A stretch of 64,000 bases of DNA. Origin: Chromobacterium haemolyticum DSM 19808 (GTDB taxonomy: Bacteria; Pseudomonadota; Gammaproteobacteria; Burkholderiales; Chromobacteriaceae). The notes below the pieces were generated by a model. It did not search any database. It worked only from the letters and a program-made list of their open reading frames with translations, and was not told the origin of the DNA. Both the position numbers and the translations under genes were made by a program. The stretch is from the NCBI RefSeq assembly GCF_000711885.1, contig NZ_JONK01000027.1, positions 17,368 to 81,367 of the forward strand, in the 5' to 3' direction. Below, piece after piece: positions 1 through 8,997 of this stretch (position 1 is the stretch's first letter; each line of letters starts with the position of its first letter).

Positions 1-35
1 ACAGTCTGCCCGCCGCCACTCTGCCCGCGGTCCAC

Positions 36-1205
36 ATGAGCTACTGCACCAATATCCACCCCGGCGAAAGCTGGCAGGAAATGCGCGCTCAACTGGGCTT
101 CCACCTGCCGCGGATCAAGGCGCGCGTGGCGCCGGACCGGCCGTTCGGCATTGGGCTGCGGTTGTCCGCGCTGGCCGCGCGCCAATTGGAGGAGGAGCCG
201 GCGCAGGCGGAATTCCGCGATTTTCTGGCGGAACACCAATGCTATGTGTTCACCCTCAACGGCTTCCCCTTTGGCGCCTTCCATCGGCAAGCGGTGAAGG
301 AAGCGGTTTACCTGCCGGACTGGCGGGACCCGCAGCGGCTGAACTACAGCAACCGGCTGGCTCAGCTGCTGGCCGCGCTGCTGCCGCCGGAACTGGAATA
401 CGGCAGCGTCAGCACCGTGCCCGGCGGCTATCGCCAACATCTGAGCGGCGACGGCAGCGGCGCGCTGTGGATCGCCACCCATCTGCTGGAGCACGCCGCC
501 TTCCTGCATCGGCTGCGGCAGGACAGCGGCCGCCGCATCGTGCTGGCGCTGGAACCGGAGCCGGATTGCCTGCTGGCCACCAGCGAAGACGCGGTCGCCT
601 TCTTCGAGCTGCATCTATTGAGCCGGGCCGCGCTCAACCAAGTGGCCAAATGGTGCAATGTCAAACGCGAAGAAGCCGAAGCCATCGTGCGGCGGCACCT
701 GGGCGTGTGCCTGGACGCCTGCCACGCCGCGGTGGAGTACGAACAGCCGGAAGACGCGGTGGCGCGGCTGGATCAGGCCGGCATCGCCATCGCCAAGCTG
801 CAGCTCAGCGCCGGCCTGCGCGTGACTCGGCCGGACCGGATGGCGGCGGAAGCACTGCGCGCCTTCGCCGAAGACACCTATCTGCACCAAGTGGTGGCGC
901 GGCGCGGCGACGATCTGTGGCGCTACCCGGACCTGCCGGCGGCGCTGGCGGCTCTGCCGCGACAGCCGGCCGACGAATGGCGCATCCACTTCCACGTGCC
1001 CATCTGCCACGCCGCGCTGGCGCCGTTCGCCAGCACCCAGGACTTTCTGTCGCGGTTGCTGGCTCTGCAACGCCAGCGGCCGCTGAGCGGCCACCTGGAA
1101 GTGGAAACCTATAGCTGGGGCGTGCTGCCCCCGGCCCACCGTCAGGGCGACCTGGGCGAAGCCATCTGCCGGGAGCTGCAATGGGCGGAGGGCCAGCTGC
1201 GATGA
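36..1205 (+). CDS. eboE: EboE, metabolite traffic protein (TIM-barrel, sugar-phosphate-isomerase-like)
   Basis: The 389-residue product opens with YCTNIHPGESW, typical of EboE proteins, and carries an acidic barrel motif (LALEPEPDC near residue 170). The family belongs to the xylose-isomerase-like TIM barrels; its reaction is not established. Ebo genes are associated with export or maturation of secondary metabolites. The reading frame is open back to the first base of the window and EboE proteins usually have a few residues before YCTNIHP, so the true start could lie just outside the window; the ATG at 36 is the first one visible. Its stop overlaps the next start as ATGA, so it is translationally coupled to eboC. 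Confidence 0.88.
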   Translation: MSYCTNIHPGESWQEMRAQLGFHLPRIKARVAPDRPFGIGLRLSALAARQLEEEPAQAEFRDFLAEHQCYVFTLNGFPFGAFHRQAVKEAVYLPDWRDPQRLNYSNRLAQLLAALLPPELEYGSVSTVPGGYRQHLSGDGSGALWIATHLLEHAAFLHRLRQDSGRRIVLALEPEPDCLLATSEDAVAFFELHLLSRAALNQVAKWCNVKREEAEAIVRRHLGVCLDACHAAVEYEQPEDAVARLDQAGIAIAKLQLSAGLRVTRPDRMAAEALRAFAEDTYLHQVVARRGDDLWRYPDLPAALAALPRQPADEWRIHFHVPICHAALAPFASTQDFLSRLLALQRQRPLSGHLEVETYSWGVLPPAHRQGDLGEAICRELQWAEGQLR

Positions 1206-2143
1206 GCGGCCAGCGCGCCCTGCCCATTCCCAAGACCAGCGCCCGGCGGAGGCTGTCGCGGCGGCATGCGCGCCAGACCCGCCGGCGCGTGGCCGGGGTC
1301 TGGTCGCTGGCGCTGCGGCTGGGTCGGGTATCCAACCTGCCCACGGTGTGGAGCAACGTCCTCGCCGGCGCGGTATTGTCCGGCCACGCCGTGGCCGGCG
1401 GGCCGCTGGCCTTGCTGCTGCTGTCGCTGTCCTTGATCTACGTGGCCGGCATGTATCTGAACGATGTCTGCGACCGCCACATCGACGCGCGCGAACGGCC
1501 GGAACGGCCGATTCCCGCCGGGCTGGCGTCGGCGCGGCTGGTGTTGCTGGCCGGCGCCGCCCAGCTCGCGGTCGGCGTCGCCCTGTTGGCGGCGCTGGGC
1601 CTCTCCGCCTTGTTGGCCGGCCTGTGCCTGGCCGCCACCGTGGTGCTCTACGACCTCTGGCACAAGCACAATCCGCTCAGCCCGCTGCTGATGGGTTTGT
1701 GCCGGATGCAGGTTTATCTGATCAGCGGCCTGGCGCTGGGCGCTGGAGCTTTATCCGGCCCGCTGTTGCTGGCGGCGCTGGCGCTGCTGGCTTATCTGAT
1801 CGCACTGACTTACGTGGCCAAGCAGGAAGGCCGCGCCGGGCTGGGGCGGCTGGCGCCGCTGCTGGGCCTGGCCGCGCCGCCGCTCTACCTGCTCAGCCAA
1901 CCGTTCCAGCCCTGGGCGCTGCCCTTTTTGCTGCTCAGCCTGGGGTGGAGCGCGCATTGCCTGCGGCTGGCCTGGCCCGGACCCGGCCGCGACATGCCGC
2001 GCGCCGTCGGCGGCCTGATCGCCGGCATCGCGCTGGCGGACGCTTTGTTCATCGCCGCCGCGGGCCAGCCGCAGTGGGCAGCGTTGGCGGTTTTGGCCGC
2101 CTGGCTGACCCGGACATGGCAACGCCGGGTGCCGGGCACTTGA
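1202..2143 (+). CDS. eboC: EboC, UbiA-family prenyltransferase
   Basis: Integral membrane prenyltransferase of the UbiA superfamily. The Mg-diphosphate motif NDVCDRHID lies near residues 87-95 and a second Asp motif appears at DLWHKHN; the rest is leucine/alanine-rich with about eight membrane segments. I chose the ATG at 1202 because it overlaps the eboE stop (ATGA); an in-frame start at 1181 would add seven residues inside eboE. The first ~35 residues are unusually Arg-rich for the family. Its substrate is unknown; in ebo clusters it is thought to modify a small molecule at the inner membrane. Confidence 0.88.
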   Translation: MSGQRALPIPKTSARRRLSRRHARQTRRRVAGVWSLALRLGRVSNLPTVWSNVLAGAVLSGHAVAGGPLALLLLSLSLIYVAGMYLNDVCDRHIDARERPERPIPAGLASARLVLLAGAAQLAVGVALLAALGLSALLAGLCLAATVVLYDLWHKHNPLSPLLMGLCRMQVYLISGLALGAGALSGPLLLAALALLAYLIALTYVAKQEGRAGLGRLAPLLGLAAPPLYLLSQPFQPWALPFLLLSLGWSAHCLRLAWPGPGRDMPRAVGGLIAGIALADALFIAAAGQPQWAALAVLAAWLTRTWQRRVPGT

Positions 2144-2159
2144 ACGGAGAATCTGCGCG

Positions 2160-2858
2160 ATGGAAACGCAAACCATGCTGGCGGATCAATTGCACGCCAG
2201 CCTGCTGGACGCGGCGGACCGCCACAACGCCGCCCAGGCGCTGGTGTGGTTGGATGCCTGTCGTCGGCTGACCGCCGATGCGCCGGATCCCGCCGCCTGT
2301 CGCCGCTTGTTTAGCGTGGCCAACCGGCAACTGGCGGCGCTGACCCTGCTGCCCAAGGCCGCGATCAAGGCCTTGCAAGCCCAACGCGTGCTGGCGGCGG
2401 AGGCCTGGTCGCCCGGCGACGCCGGCCGCGCCCTGCTGCTGTTGCGGGCCTTGGCCGCCGGCGCGGATCCGGCGCTGGCGTTCGATCTGTATCGCGGCGG
2501 CGACAGCCTGGAACAGCAGGCGGTGGTCAAGGCGCTGATCCTGCTGCCCAAGCCGGAAGACTGGCTGGCGCTGGCCACCGACGCCAGCCGCAGCCACGTG
2601 GCCGGCGTGTTCCAGGCGCTGGCTTGCGACAACGCCTACCCGGCGCAACAGTTTCCCGATCTCAATTTCAACCAGCTGGTGCTCAAGGCCTTGTTCACCG
2701 GCGCGCCGGCGCGGCGTATCGCCGGCCTGGAACGGCGCTGGAGCCCAGAGCTGGAACACATGGTGGCCGCCTACGCCAGCGAGCGACGCGCCGCCGGCCG
2801 CAGCGTGTCCGACGACGTCGTTTTCCTACTGCAAGGACTGCATCATGAAAATGTTTGA
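2160..2858 (+). CDS. eboA: EboA domain-containing protein
   Basis: A 232-residue, mostly helical protein that fits the EboA family by sequence character and by its place between the UbiA-like and TatD-like genes. There is no signal peptide and no recognisable catalytic motif; the biochemical role is unknown. It starts 16 bases after eboC with a GGAGA element upstream, and its 3' end overlaps eboB by 14 bases, so it belongs to the same operon. Confidence 0.82.
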   Translation: METQTMLADQLHASLLDAADRHNAAQALVWLDACRRLTADAPDPAACRRLFSVANRQLAALTLLPKAAIKALQAQRVLAAEAWSPGDAGRALLLLRALAAGADPALAFDLYRGGDSLEQQAVVKALILLPKPEDWLALATDASRSHVAGVFQALACDNAYPAQQFPDLNFNQLVLKALFTGAPARRIAGLERRWSPELEHMVAAYASERRAAGRSVSDDVVFLLQGLHHENV

Positions 2859-3735
2859 TCCGCACATCCACATGACTTCCCGCACCACCGACGACTACCA
2901 GGCGATGAGCCGGGCCGGCATCAGCGTGGTGGTGGAGCCGGCGTTCTGGATGGGCCAGCCGCGGCGGCACGTCGGCAGCTTCGACGACTACTTCCTGTCG
3001 CTGCTGGGCTGGGAGCGCTTCCGCGCCGCGCAATTCGGCATCCGCCACTTTTGTACCTTGGGCCTCAACCCCAAGGAAACCAACAACCCGGACGTGGCTG
3101 ACGGCGTGATGGCGCTGCTGGAGCGCTACTTGGACAAGGACGGCGTGGTGGCGGTGGGGGAAATCGGCTTCGACGACGAAACCCCGGCCGAGGAGCGCTA
3201 CTTCGCCCGTCAGCTGGAACTGGCGATAGCGTTCGACCTGCCGGCGCTGGTCCACACGCCGCATCGAGACAAAAAGGCCGGCACTCTGCGCAGCCTGGCG
3301 CTGGTGCGCGACAGCGGCATTGCGCCGGAGCGGGTGCTGATCGACCACAACACCGAAGAAACCCTGCCGCTGGTACTGGACTCCGGCTGCTGGGCCGGCC
3401 ACTCCATCTACCCCAACACCAAGATGGACGAACCGCGGATGGTGGCGCTGGTGCGCCAGTACGGCAGCGAGCGCATCATCATCAACAGCGCCGCCGACTG
3501 GGGCGTCAGCGATCCGCTTAAAGTACCCAAAACCGTAGAGGCGATGCGCGCCGCCGGCATCGCCGAGCGCGACATCGAAACCATCGTCTGGCGCAATCCG
3601 CTGGACTTCTTCGCCCAGAGCGGCCGCTTGGACATAGAAGAAGCCAACAGCCCGCTGGCGGTGGACCAGCGCCGGCTGTATCAGGGCAATTCCGTGCTGC
3701 GTGGTCAAAATCCGCAGGTGGACATCGTGGAGTGA
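2845..3735 (+). CDS. eboB: EboB, TatD-like metal-dependent hydrolase
   Basis: Amidohydrolase-superfamily TIM barrel of the TatD type, 296 residues. Metal ligands are visible as FDPHIHM at the N-terminus, GEIGFDDE near residue 108, HTPHRDK near residue 135 and a late Asp in NSAADWG. The reaction in ebo clusters is unknown. It overlaps eboA by 14 bases, and the next gene starts four bases after its stop. Confidence 0.87.
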   Translation: MKMFDPHIHMTSRTTDDYQAMSRAGISVVVEPAFWMGQPRRHVGSFDDYFLSLLGWERFRAAQFGIRHFCTLGLNPKETNNPDVADGVMALLERYLDKDGVVAVGEIGFDDETPAEERYFARQLELAIAFDLPALVHTPHRDKKAGTLRSLALVRDSGIAPERVLIDHNTEETLPLVLDSGCWAGHSIYPNTKMDEPRMVALVRQYGSERIIINSAADWGVSDPLKVPKTVEAMRAAGIAERDIETIVWRNPLDFFAQSGRLDIEEANSPLAVDQRRLYQGNSVLRGQNPQVDIVE

Positions 3736-3739
3736 CATC

Positions 3740-5155
3740 ATGCAACGCACACTCGTTCTGAACGTGGTGGGCCTGACGCCGCAGCTGCTGCGGTACGCGC
3801 CGCACTTGATCCGGTTGGCGGAACGCGGCGCGCAGCGCCCGCTCATGGCGGTGACGCCGGCGCTGACCTGCCCGGCGCAAGCCACCTATCTGACCGGCCA
3901 GCTGCCGCAGGCGCACGGTTGCGTCGCCAACGGCTGGTATTCGCGAGAGCTGGCCGAGCCCTTGTTCTGGAGACAGAACAACGCCTTGATTCAGGGCGAG
4001 AAACTCTGGCACGAAGCCCGGCGCCTGCACGCCGGCTTCAGCTGCGCGCAGTTGTTCTGGTGGTACAACATGTATGCCGACGTGGACTGGAGCGTGACGC
4101 CGCGCCCGATCTACAAGGCCGACGGCCGCAAGATTCCCGACTTCTACTGCAACCCGCCGGAACTGCACGCGGAGTTGCGTCAAAAGCTGGGCGATTTTCC
4201 CTTGTTTCACTTTTGGGGGCCGGCGGCGGATATCCGCTCCAGCCGCTGGATCGCCGACTGCGCGCTGCATCTGTACCGCTCGCGCCAGCCCACGCTGACC
4301 CTAGTCTACCTGCCGCATCTGGATTACTGCCTGCAGCGCTTGGGGCCGGATCATCCGGACGTGGCGGCGGAGGTGGCGGCGGTGGATCAGTTGTGCGGGG
4401 AGTTGATCGAGGAGGCTGACCGGGACGGCAGCCGCGTGATCGTCTTGTCCGAGTACGGCGTCACGCCGGTCAGCAACGACATCGCCATCAACCGCGTTCT
4501 GCGCATGGCCGGTTGGCTCAAGGTGCGGGAGGAGCAGGGCGAGGACAAGCTGGACTGCGGCGCGTCGGCGGCTTTCGCGCTGGCGGATCATCAGATCGCT
4601 CATGTCTATGTGCGCCAGCCGGCGTTGGTGCCGGAGGTGAAGGCTTTGTTGCTGGAGCTGGAGGGGGTGGAAATGGTGTTGGACCAGGCCGGCAAGCGCT
4701 TGCTGGGGCTGGATCATCCGCGTTCCGGCGAGCTGGTGGCGGTGAGCCGGCCGGATCGCTGGTTCAGTTATTACTATTGGCTGGACGATGCGCACGCGCC
4801 GGATTTCGCTCGCACGGTGGATATTCACCGTAAGCCGGGCTATGACCCGGTGGAGTTGTTTTTGGACCCGGCTTTAAGTTGGCCGAAGTTGGACATTGCC
4901 TGGACGTTGTTGAAGCGCAAGTTGGGGATGCGGAGTTTGTTGGAGGTGATTCCGCTGGATCCGTCTTTGGTGAGGGGGGCGCATGGACGTCCCACGCTGA
5001 ATCCGGAGCATGGTCCATTGATGATTAGTTCTTTGCCGGACAGTTTGCCGTCGGGGGCGGTGCCGGCGACGGCGGTGCGGGACATCATCATGGATCATAT
5101 GTTTGGGGAGGTGGAGACGCGGCTGGCGTACGGGGCGCATGGGGTGATGGAGTAG
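3740..5155 (+). CDS. eboF: EboF-like alkaline-phosphatase-superfamily (nucleotide pyrophosphatase) protein
   Basis: A 471-residue member of the alkaline phosphatase/phosphodiesterase superfamily. The nucleophile region TCPAQATYLTGQ follows LNVVGLTP at the N-terminus, and later metal-site motifs such as SEYGV are present. I chose MQRTLVLNV at 3740, four bases after the eboB stop with GTGGAG upstream, rather than the longer in-frame start inside eboB. Last gene of the cluster, followed at once by a terminator. The substrate is unknown; in related clusters this gene is called eboF. The final third is richer in TTG/GGG-type codons than the rest. Confidence 0.83.
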   Translation: MQRTLVLNVVGLTPQLLRYAPHLIRLAERGAQRPLMAVTPALTCPAQATYLTGQLPQAHGCVANGWYSRELAEPLFWRQNNALIQGEKLWHEARRLHAGFSCAQLFWWYNMYADVDWSVTPRPIYKADGRKIPDFYCNPPELHAELRQKLGDFPLFHFWGPAADIRSSRWIADCALHLYRSRQPTLTLVYLPHLDYCLQRLGPDHPDVAAEVAAVDQLCGELIEEADRDGSRVIVLSEYGVTPVSNDIAINRVLRMAGWLKVREEQGEDKLDCGASAAFALADHQIAHVYVRQPALVPEVKALLLELEGVEMVLDQAGKRLLGLDHPRSGELVAVSRPDRWFSYYYWLDDAHAPDFARTVDIHRKPGYDPVELFLDPALSWPKLDIAWTLLKRKLGMRSLLEVIPLDPSLVRGAHGRPTLNPEHGPLMISSLPDSLPSGAVPATAVRDIIMDHMFGEVETRLAYGAHGVME

Positions 5156-5160
5156 GGCGA

Positions 5161-5181
5161 AAGCCCCGCGTGGGCTTTTTT
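5161..5181 (+). terminator. Rho-independent terminator after the ebo operon
   Basis: A six-base stem (AAGCCC/GGGCTT) with a five-base loop runs into a T tract, beginning five bases after the eboF stop codon. Confidence 0.8.
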
Positions 5182-5277
5182 ATGGGGAGTCTGTTGGGTG
5201 GATGATGATTTGGGATTGGCTTTGCGGGGTGCCTTTCCTCTTATGATCACGTTGTGTTGAGTGGAGACTGTTCTGTT

Positions 5278-5798
5278 GTATCCGCTGCGCGGATGATGTT
5301 TTTGGTGCCGCTTTCCGCGCGGCGAACGGGGAGAGGGCGGGCCGCCGCCCCCTTCCATCCCCCCTCGTCCCCCAGGACGCGAAACCCCGAAGAAAAAGGG
5401 GCCTGCAAGGCGCGGCTGAACTCGCGATTTGCTAGCGTCAAATCGCTCAAACAAAGCAGCCGCTTAAAACCTTGCAAACCCCTTTTTCTCCGGCGCGCCC
5501 CGAGGGGACACCTGGGCGCTACATGAGGTGGTCAATTTTCTAGATAGAGGAGGTTGATTCGCTGCCTGGGCCGTTCTGTGGGTAACTTTGCTTCATCATT
5601 CTTTCCTGTGGGTAAGTTTTGTTTCCCAAAAGAAACCACGTATCCGACGCGCCCTGGGTCCCTTCAAGCCTGTCGTTGGGTGGCAGGTCCGAGGTCTTAA
5701 GCGGCTACCCTGTTTGAGCGATTTGACGTTAGCAAATATCCTCTCCCTGCTCGCCGGGTAGCCCCGGCAATGAAAATCATCATACGCGCAGCGGATAC
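5278..5798. repeat. Degenerate long inverted repeat in a non-coding gap
   Basis: The segment 5278-5467 is matched in inverted order by 5697-5798. The outer blocks (5278-5298 and 5778-5798) and the inner blocks (5427-5467 and 5697-5737, 41 bases with four or five mismatches) are clear. The left arm has extra sequence of about 80-90 bases. Short open frames here look like repeat-derived noise. The gap from 5182 to 6109 holds no convincing gene. Confidence 0.6.
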
Positions 5799-5883
5799 AA
5801 AACCCACACACCTAGCCACACCAACCACCCCACCTTGACCCCAACCGCCCCCTCGGCAACAATTCCCACGTTGCCGCCCACAT

Positions 5884-6050
5884 GCGGCACACGGGATTGG
5901 CGTCCCGTTCGTGTGTACCACCAGCCTACGCAGCATACTGCGCGGGCTGTTTCACCATGGCTGTGCCGTTTGGCAGGCGCGTGGTGGGAGAGTGCCATGC
6001 ACTCACCGGTCTGGTACACACCCGGTACGCCAATCCTGCCACGCGCCTGC
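5884..6050. other. Structured leader region with nested inverted repeats
   Basis: CGGGATTGGCGTCCCG at 5892-5907 is mirrored by CGGTACGCCAATCCTG at 6023-6038, and GGCAGGCGCGTGG (5971-5983) is perfectly complementary to CCACGCGCCTGCC (6038-6050). The block sits 60 bases before the orphan gene at 6110. The GGGATTGGCGT motif recurs upstream of small genes in the satellite at the right end, so this may be a relic of a similar element. Confidence 0.4.
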
Positions 6051-6109
6051 CTAATACCTCAGCCTTCCCCGGCAGGTGGTTTATCTTGTGTCACAGCAGG
6101 AGAAACACC

Positions 6110-6559
6110 ATGCAACATCCTCAAAACTTCCCTCGTCGTCGCCGCTACAAACTGCACTCGCTGGAGCAGCAGGAAGTCTTGCTTCCCTTTGTTCGTTTCT
6201 GCCCCGGCCGCACCTATGCGCATTACTGGCAAATGCCCACGCCCCGTAAGGATTACCCCGCCGACAGCGCCTACGGCCGCGAATGCGCGGCGCATTTGCT
6301 GCAATGGATGAAGGACAACCGCGAATACGTCGGCAAAGGCCTGCTCAGCCGCGTGGCGCGCGACATCGATTTTGACGACCGCGACGGACGCGGCCAGTGG
6401 ATGGGTTTCTTCAACTATCTGGAAATCATGATGCTGCTGGGAGCCGACCGGGTCAGGGTCTACCGCCATGTCGATAGCCAACATCAGTTCTATCTGGCGC
6501 TGGGACAACGGCTCAAGCTGGAGGCGCGTTTCCGTCGCATCCGCCTGCGCAATCGCTGA
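6110..6559 (+). CDS. Hypothetical protein, 149 aa
   Basis: Not recognised. The product is basic and soluble (RRRRYKL near the N-terminus, RFRRIRLRNR at the end), with a central acidic stretch DIDFDDRDGRGQW. I chose the ATG at 6110 because AGGAGA precedes it at good distance; the same frame is open further upstream but that part is the structured leader. Codon use fits the chromosome. It stands alone and converges with the catalase gene. Confidence 0.6.
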   Translation: MQHPQNFPRRRRYKLHSLEQQEVLLPFVRFCPGRTYAHYWQMPTPRKDYPADSAYGRECAAHLLQWMKDNREYVGKGLLSRVARDIDFDDRDGRGQWMGFFNYLEIMMLLGADRVRVYRHVDSQHQFYLALGQRLKLEARFRRIRLRNR

Positions 6560-6637
6560 CCTAAGCAGGTGGGTGGAGCCGTAGGCGATACCCACCAAAC
6601 CCCGCTGCCGCCGCTTGCCACTGCGCGGCGCGGGCGC

Positions 6638-6672
6638 AAAAAAAAACGGGGTGGCCATGGGCCGCCCCGCTT
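6638..6672 (-). terminator. Terminator of the catalase gene
   Basis: On the minus strand a GC-rich hairpin (GCGGGGCGGCC / GGCCACCCCG around ATG) is followed by nine or more T residues, 20 bases after the catalase stop. Confidence 0.75.
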
Positions 6673-6689
6673 CATTCAAGCGGCTACGC

Positions 6690-8222
6690 TTATTCCTGCA
6701 ACAGCGCCGCCCTGCGCTCAATCCCCTTCACCTCCACCTTCAAGGCCTTGGCCAGACGCTCGCCGTACTGGCGGTCCGCCTTGTAGAAGTGCGACAACAT
6801 CACATCGCGGGTCTCGGCATTGCGTACCTTGGCCAGGTCGCCGGACAGATTGCGGATCAGGTCCGCCTGGTCCTGCGCGCTCAGCGAACGGTAGAACTCG
6901 CCGGCCTGCTGGAAGTTTAGCGTTTTGGCGATGGCCTCTTGTTGGGTGTTGCCCTGCAAGGGCAGGCGGCTGTGCTTGAACTGCGGGTCTTGCGGCTTGG
7001 GAGCAAGCCGGCTGGGTTCGTAATTGACGCTGCCCTGGCGGCCGGAGGCGTTTTGCGCGCCGTCCTGATTGTTGTTCACCACCTCAACCCGCGGGCGGTT
7101 TACCGGCAATGCCTGGAAATTGGTGCCCACGCGGTGCATCTGGGTGTCCAGATAGGAGAACAGCCGGCCTTGCAGCAGTCGGTCTTCCGAGGCCTCGATG
7201 CCCGGCACCAAGTTGGCCGGCGACATCGCCACTTGCTCGGTGGCTTCGAAGAAGTTGGCCGGAATCCGGTTCAGCGTCATGGTGCCCACCTTGCGTTCCG
7301 CCACGCCGGTCCACACCTTGGTGGGGTCCAGCGGGTTGAAGGCGAAGCGGTTCATGTCCTCTGGCTGGATCAGCTGCACGTACAAATCCCAGGACGGGTA
7401 GCGTTTCTGTTCGATGCTTTGCAGCAGGTCCGCGGTGGCGTGGCCAACCGATTGGCCCTGCACCTTGGGCAGTTCGTCCGGGCGCAGATTGCGCTCGCCC
7501 TGGCGCGATTTCCAGGTGAACTTGGCGTATTGGTAGCGGCCGTCGGCGGCCACCAGTTTCAGCGCGTGCACGCTGCTGCCGTTCATTTCACGGTAATTGG
7601 CCGGGGTGCCGTAGTTGGAGTACACCCGGGTCAGCATGTGGGTGGATTCCGGCTGGTGGGAGAAGAAGTCGAAGATACGGTTGGGGTCTTGCTCATTGCT
7701 CACCGGGTCCGGCTTCAGCGAGTGCACCATGTCCGGAAACTTGATCGCGTCGCGGATGAAGAACACCGGCAGGTTGTTGCCCACCAGGTCCCAGTTGCCT
7801 TGCGCGGTGTAGAACTTGGTAGCGAAGCCGCGCGGGTCGCGGTCGGTTTCCGGCGCGCCGCGGCTGCCTATCACGGTGGAGAAACGCACGAACACCGGGG
7901 TTTGTTCGCCCTTGCGGAACACCTGGGCGCGGCTGACGTCTTGCAGTCCCTCGCTGGCGACAAAAACGCCGCCGGTGCCCACGCCGCGCGCATGCACCAC
8001 GCGTTCCGGGATGCGCTCGCGGTCAAAGCGCTGCAGCTTTTGCAGCAGTTGAATGTCTTGCAGCAGGGTGGGGCCGTTGGGGCCGGCGGTTTGGCTGTTC
8101 TGGTTGTCGCCCACCGGCGCGCCGTTGTCCTGAGTCAGGGCTGCGGCTTGGGTCAGAGCGGCGCTACAAGCTAGCGCCACGGTGAAAAGCTTGCGGTTCA
8201 CGGAAAAGGTCAGAGCAGACAT
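6690..8222 (-). CDS. katB: Periplasmic catalase (KatB-type)
   Basis: Haem catalase that dismutates hydrogen peroxide. The 510-residue product has an N-terminal signal peptide (about residues 1-27), the catalytic His in RVVHARG, the distal Asn region (DLVGNNLPVFFIRD) and the proximal haem Tyr in RLFSYLDTQMHR. Length and export signal match KatB-type catalases rather than cytosolic small-subunit enzymes. I chose MSALTF at 8222 because GGGAG lies six bases upstream; an in-frame ATG four codons earlier is less well placed. Monocistronic with its own terminator. The KatB assignment is by family resemblance. Confidence 0.88.
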   Translation of the reverse strand: MSALTFSVNRKLFTVALACSAALTQAAALTQDNGAPVGDNQNSQTAGPNGPTLLQDIQLLQKLQRFDRERIPERVVHARGVGTGGVFVASEGLQDVSRAQVFRKGEQTPVFVRFSTVIGSRGAPETDRDPRGFATKFYTAQGNWDLVGNNLPVFFIRDAIKFPDMVHSLKPDPVSNEQDPNRIFDFFSHQPESTHMLTRVYSNYGTPANYREMNGSSVHALKLVAADGRYQYAKFTWKSRQGERNLRPDELPKVQGQSVGHATADLLQSIEQKRYPSWDLYVQLIQPEDMNRFAFNPLDPTKVWTGVAERKVGTMTLNRIPANFFEATEQVAMSPANLVPGIEASEDRLLQGRLFSYLDTQMHRVGTNFQALPVNRPRVEVVNNNQDGAQNASGRQGSVNYEPSRLAPKPQDPQFKHSRLPLQGNTQQEAIAKTLNFQQAGEFYRSLSAQDQADLIRNLSGDLAKVRNAETRDVMLSHFYKADRQYGERLAKALKVEVKGIERRAALLQE

Positions 8223-8346
8223 TGGCACTCCCATAAATTATTAGAACATTTACTAAGGGAGTGGCCATTATCGGAACTGGCAATAGTTTTGTTAAATCTT
8301 AAATTACAATTTGTTTGATAGTGTTTATTAATGGGCGGCGACGGCG

Positions 8347-8925
8347 TTACTTTTCCGCCAACAGCCGCTCAATGCGCCGGTCCGGCACGAGCCAGATCAG
8401 GGCCATCAGCACGTACATCGCCGCGGACAGCCATTCCCAGTAAAAGGCGGCGGCGATGCCGATCAGGTAGCACAGCGGGGATATCTTGCCCTTGATGTCC
8501 TTGCCCAGCGCCTCGGACAGCCGGGTGCGGTTGCCGGGCAGGCACAGCAGGGATTGTTGCATCAGCCACCAGGCCAGCGCGCACATCAGCAGCACCACGC
8601 CGTACAGGGCCAGCGGCAGCGGGGCGAAGTGGTTTTCTCCCATCCAGCCCGTGACAAAGGGAATGAGGGACAGCCAGAACAGCAGGTGCAGATTGGCCCA
8701 CAGCACGCGGCCGTCCACGCGCTGGATGGCGTGATAGAAATGGTGGTGGTTGTTCCAGTACAGGCCCACATAGATGAAGCTCAGCACGTAGCTGAGGAAG
8801 ACCGGCCAGCGGTCTTGCAGCGCCGCCCAACTGGTGTCGTGCGGCACTTTCAGCTCCAGCACCATGATGGTGATGATGATGGCGAGCACGCCGTCGCTGA
8901 ACGCTTCTAGCCGGTTCTTTCCCAT
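8347..8925 (-). CDS. TMEM175-family (DUF1211) potassium channel-like membrane protein
   Basis: A 192-residue protein with about five to six hydrophobic helices. It begins with NRLEAFSDGVLAIIIT, the RxxxFSDGxxAI signature of the TMEM175/DUF1211 family, whose members are potassium-selective channels. A run of four His (NNHHHFYH) follows the third helix. A purine-rich AGGGA lies upstream of the ATG. It stands apart from its neighbours and no role beyond ion permeation can be inferred. Confidence 0.83.
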   Translation of the reverse strand: MGKNRLEAFSDGVLAIIITIMVLELKVPHDTSWAALQDRWPVFLSYVLSFIYVGLYWNNHHHFYHAIQRVDGRVLWANLHLLFWLSLIPFVTGWMGENHFAPLPLALYGVVLLMCALAWWLMQQSLLCLPGNRTRLSEALGKDIKGKISPLCYLIGIAAAFYWEWLSAAMYVLMALIWLVPDRRIERLLAEK

Positions 8926-8997
8926 TATATCCCTATTAGCTGTTTCAATCGGATGATAGGAGGAGTATAGACGGCTTTACAGATCGTAAATAGGTTC

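Noticed and set aside
5835..6311. Plus-strand frame through the structured leader at 5.8-6.3 kb
   Set aside because: It crosses the inverted repeats and overlaps the better-supported gene at 6110 in another frame; no family resemblance.
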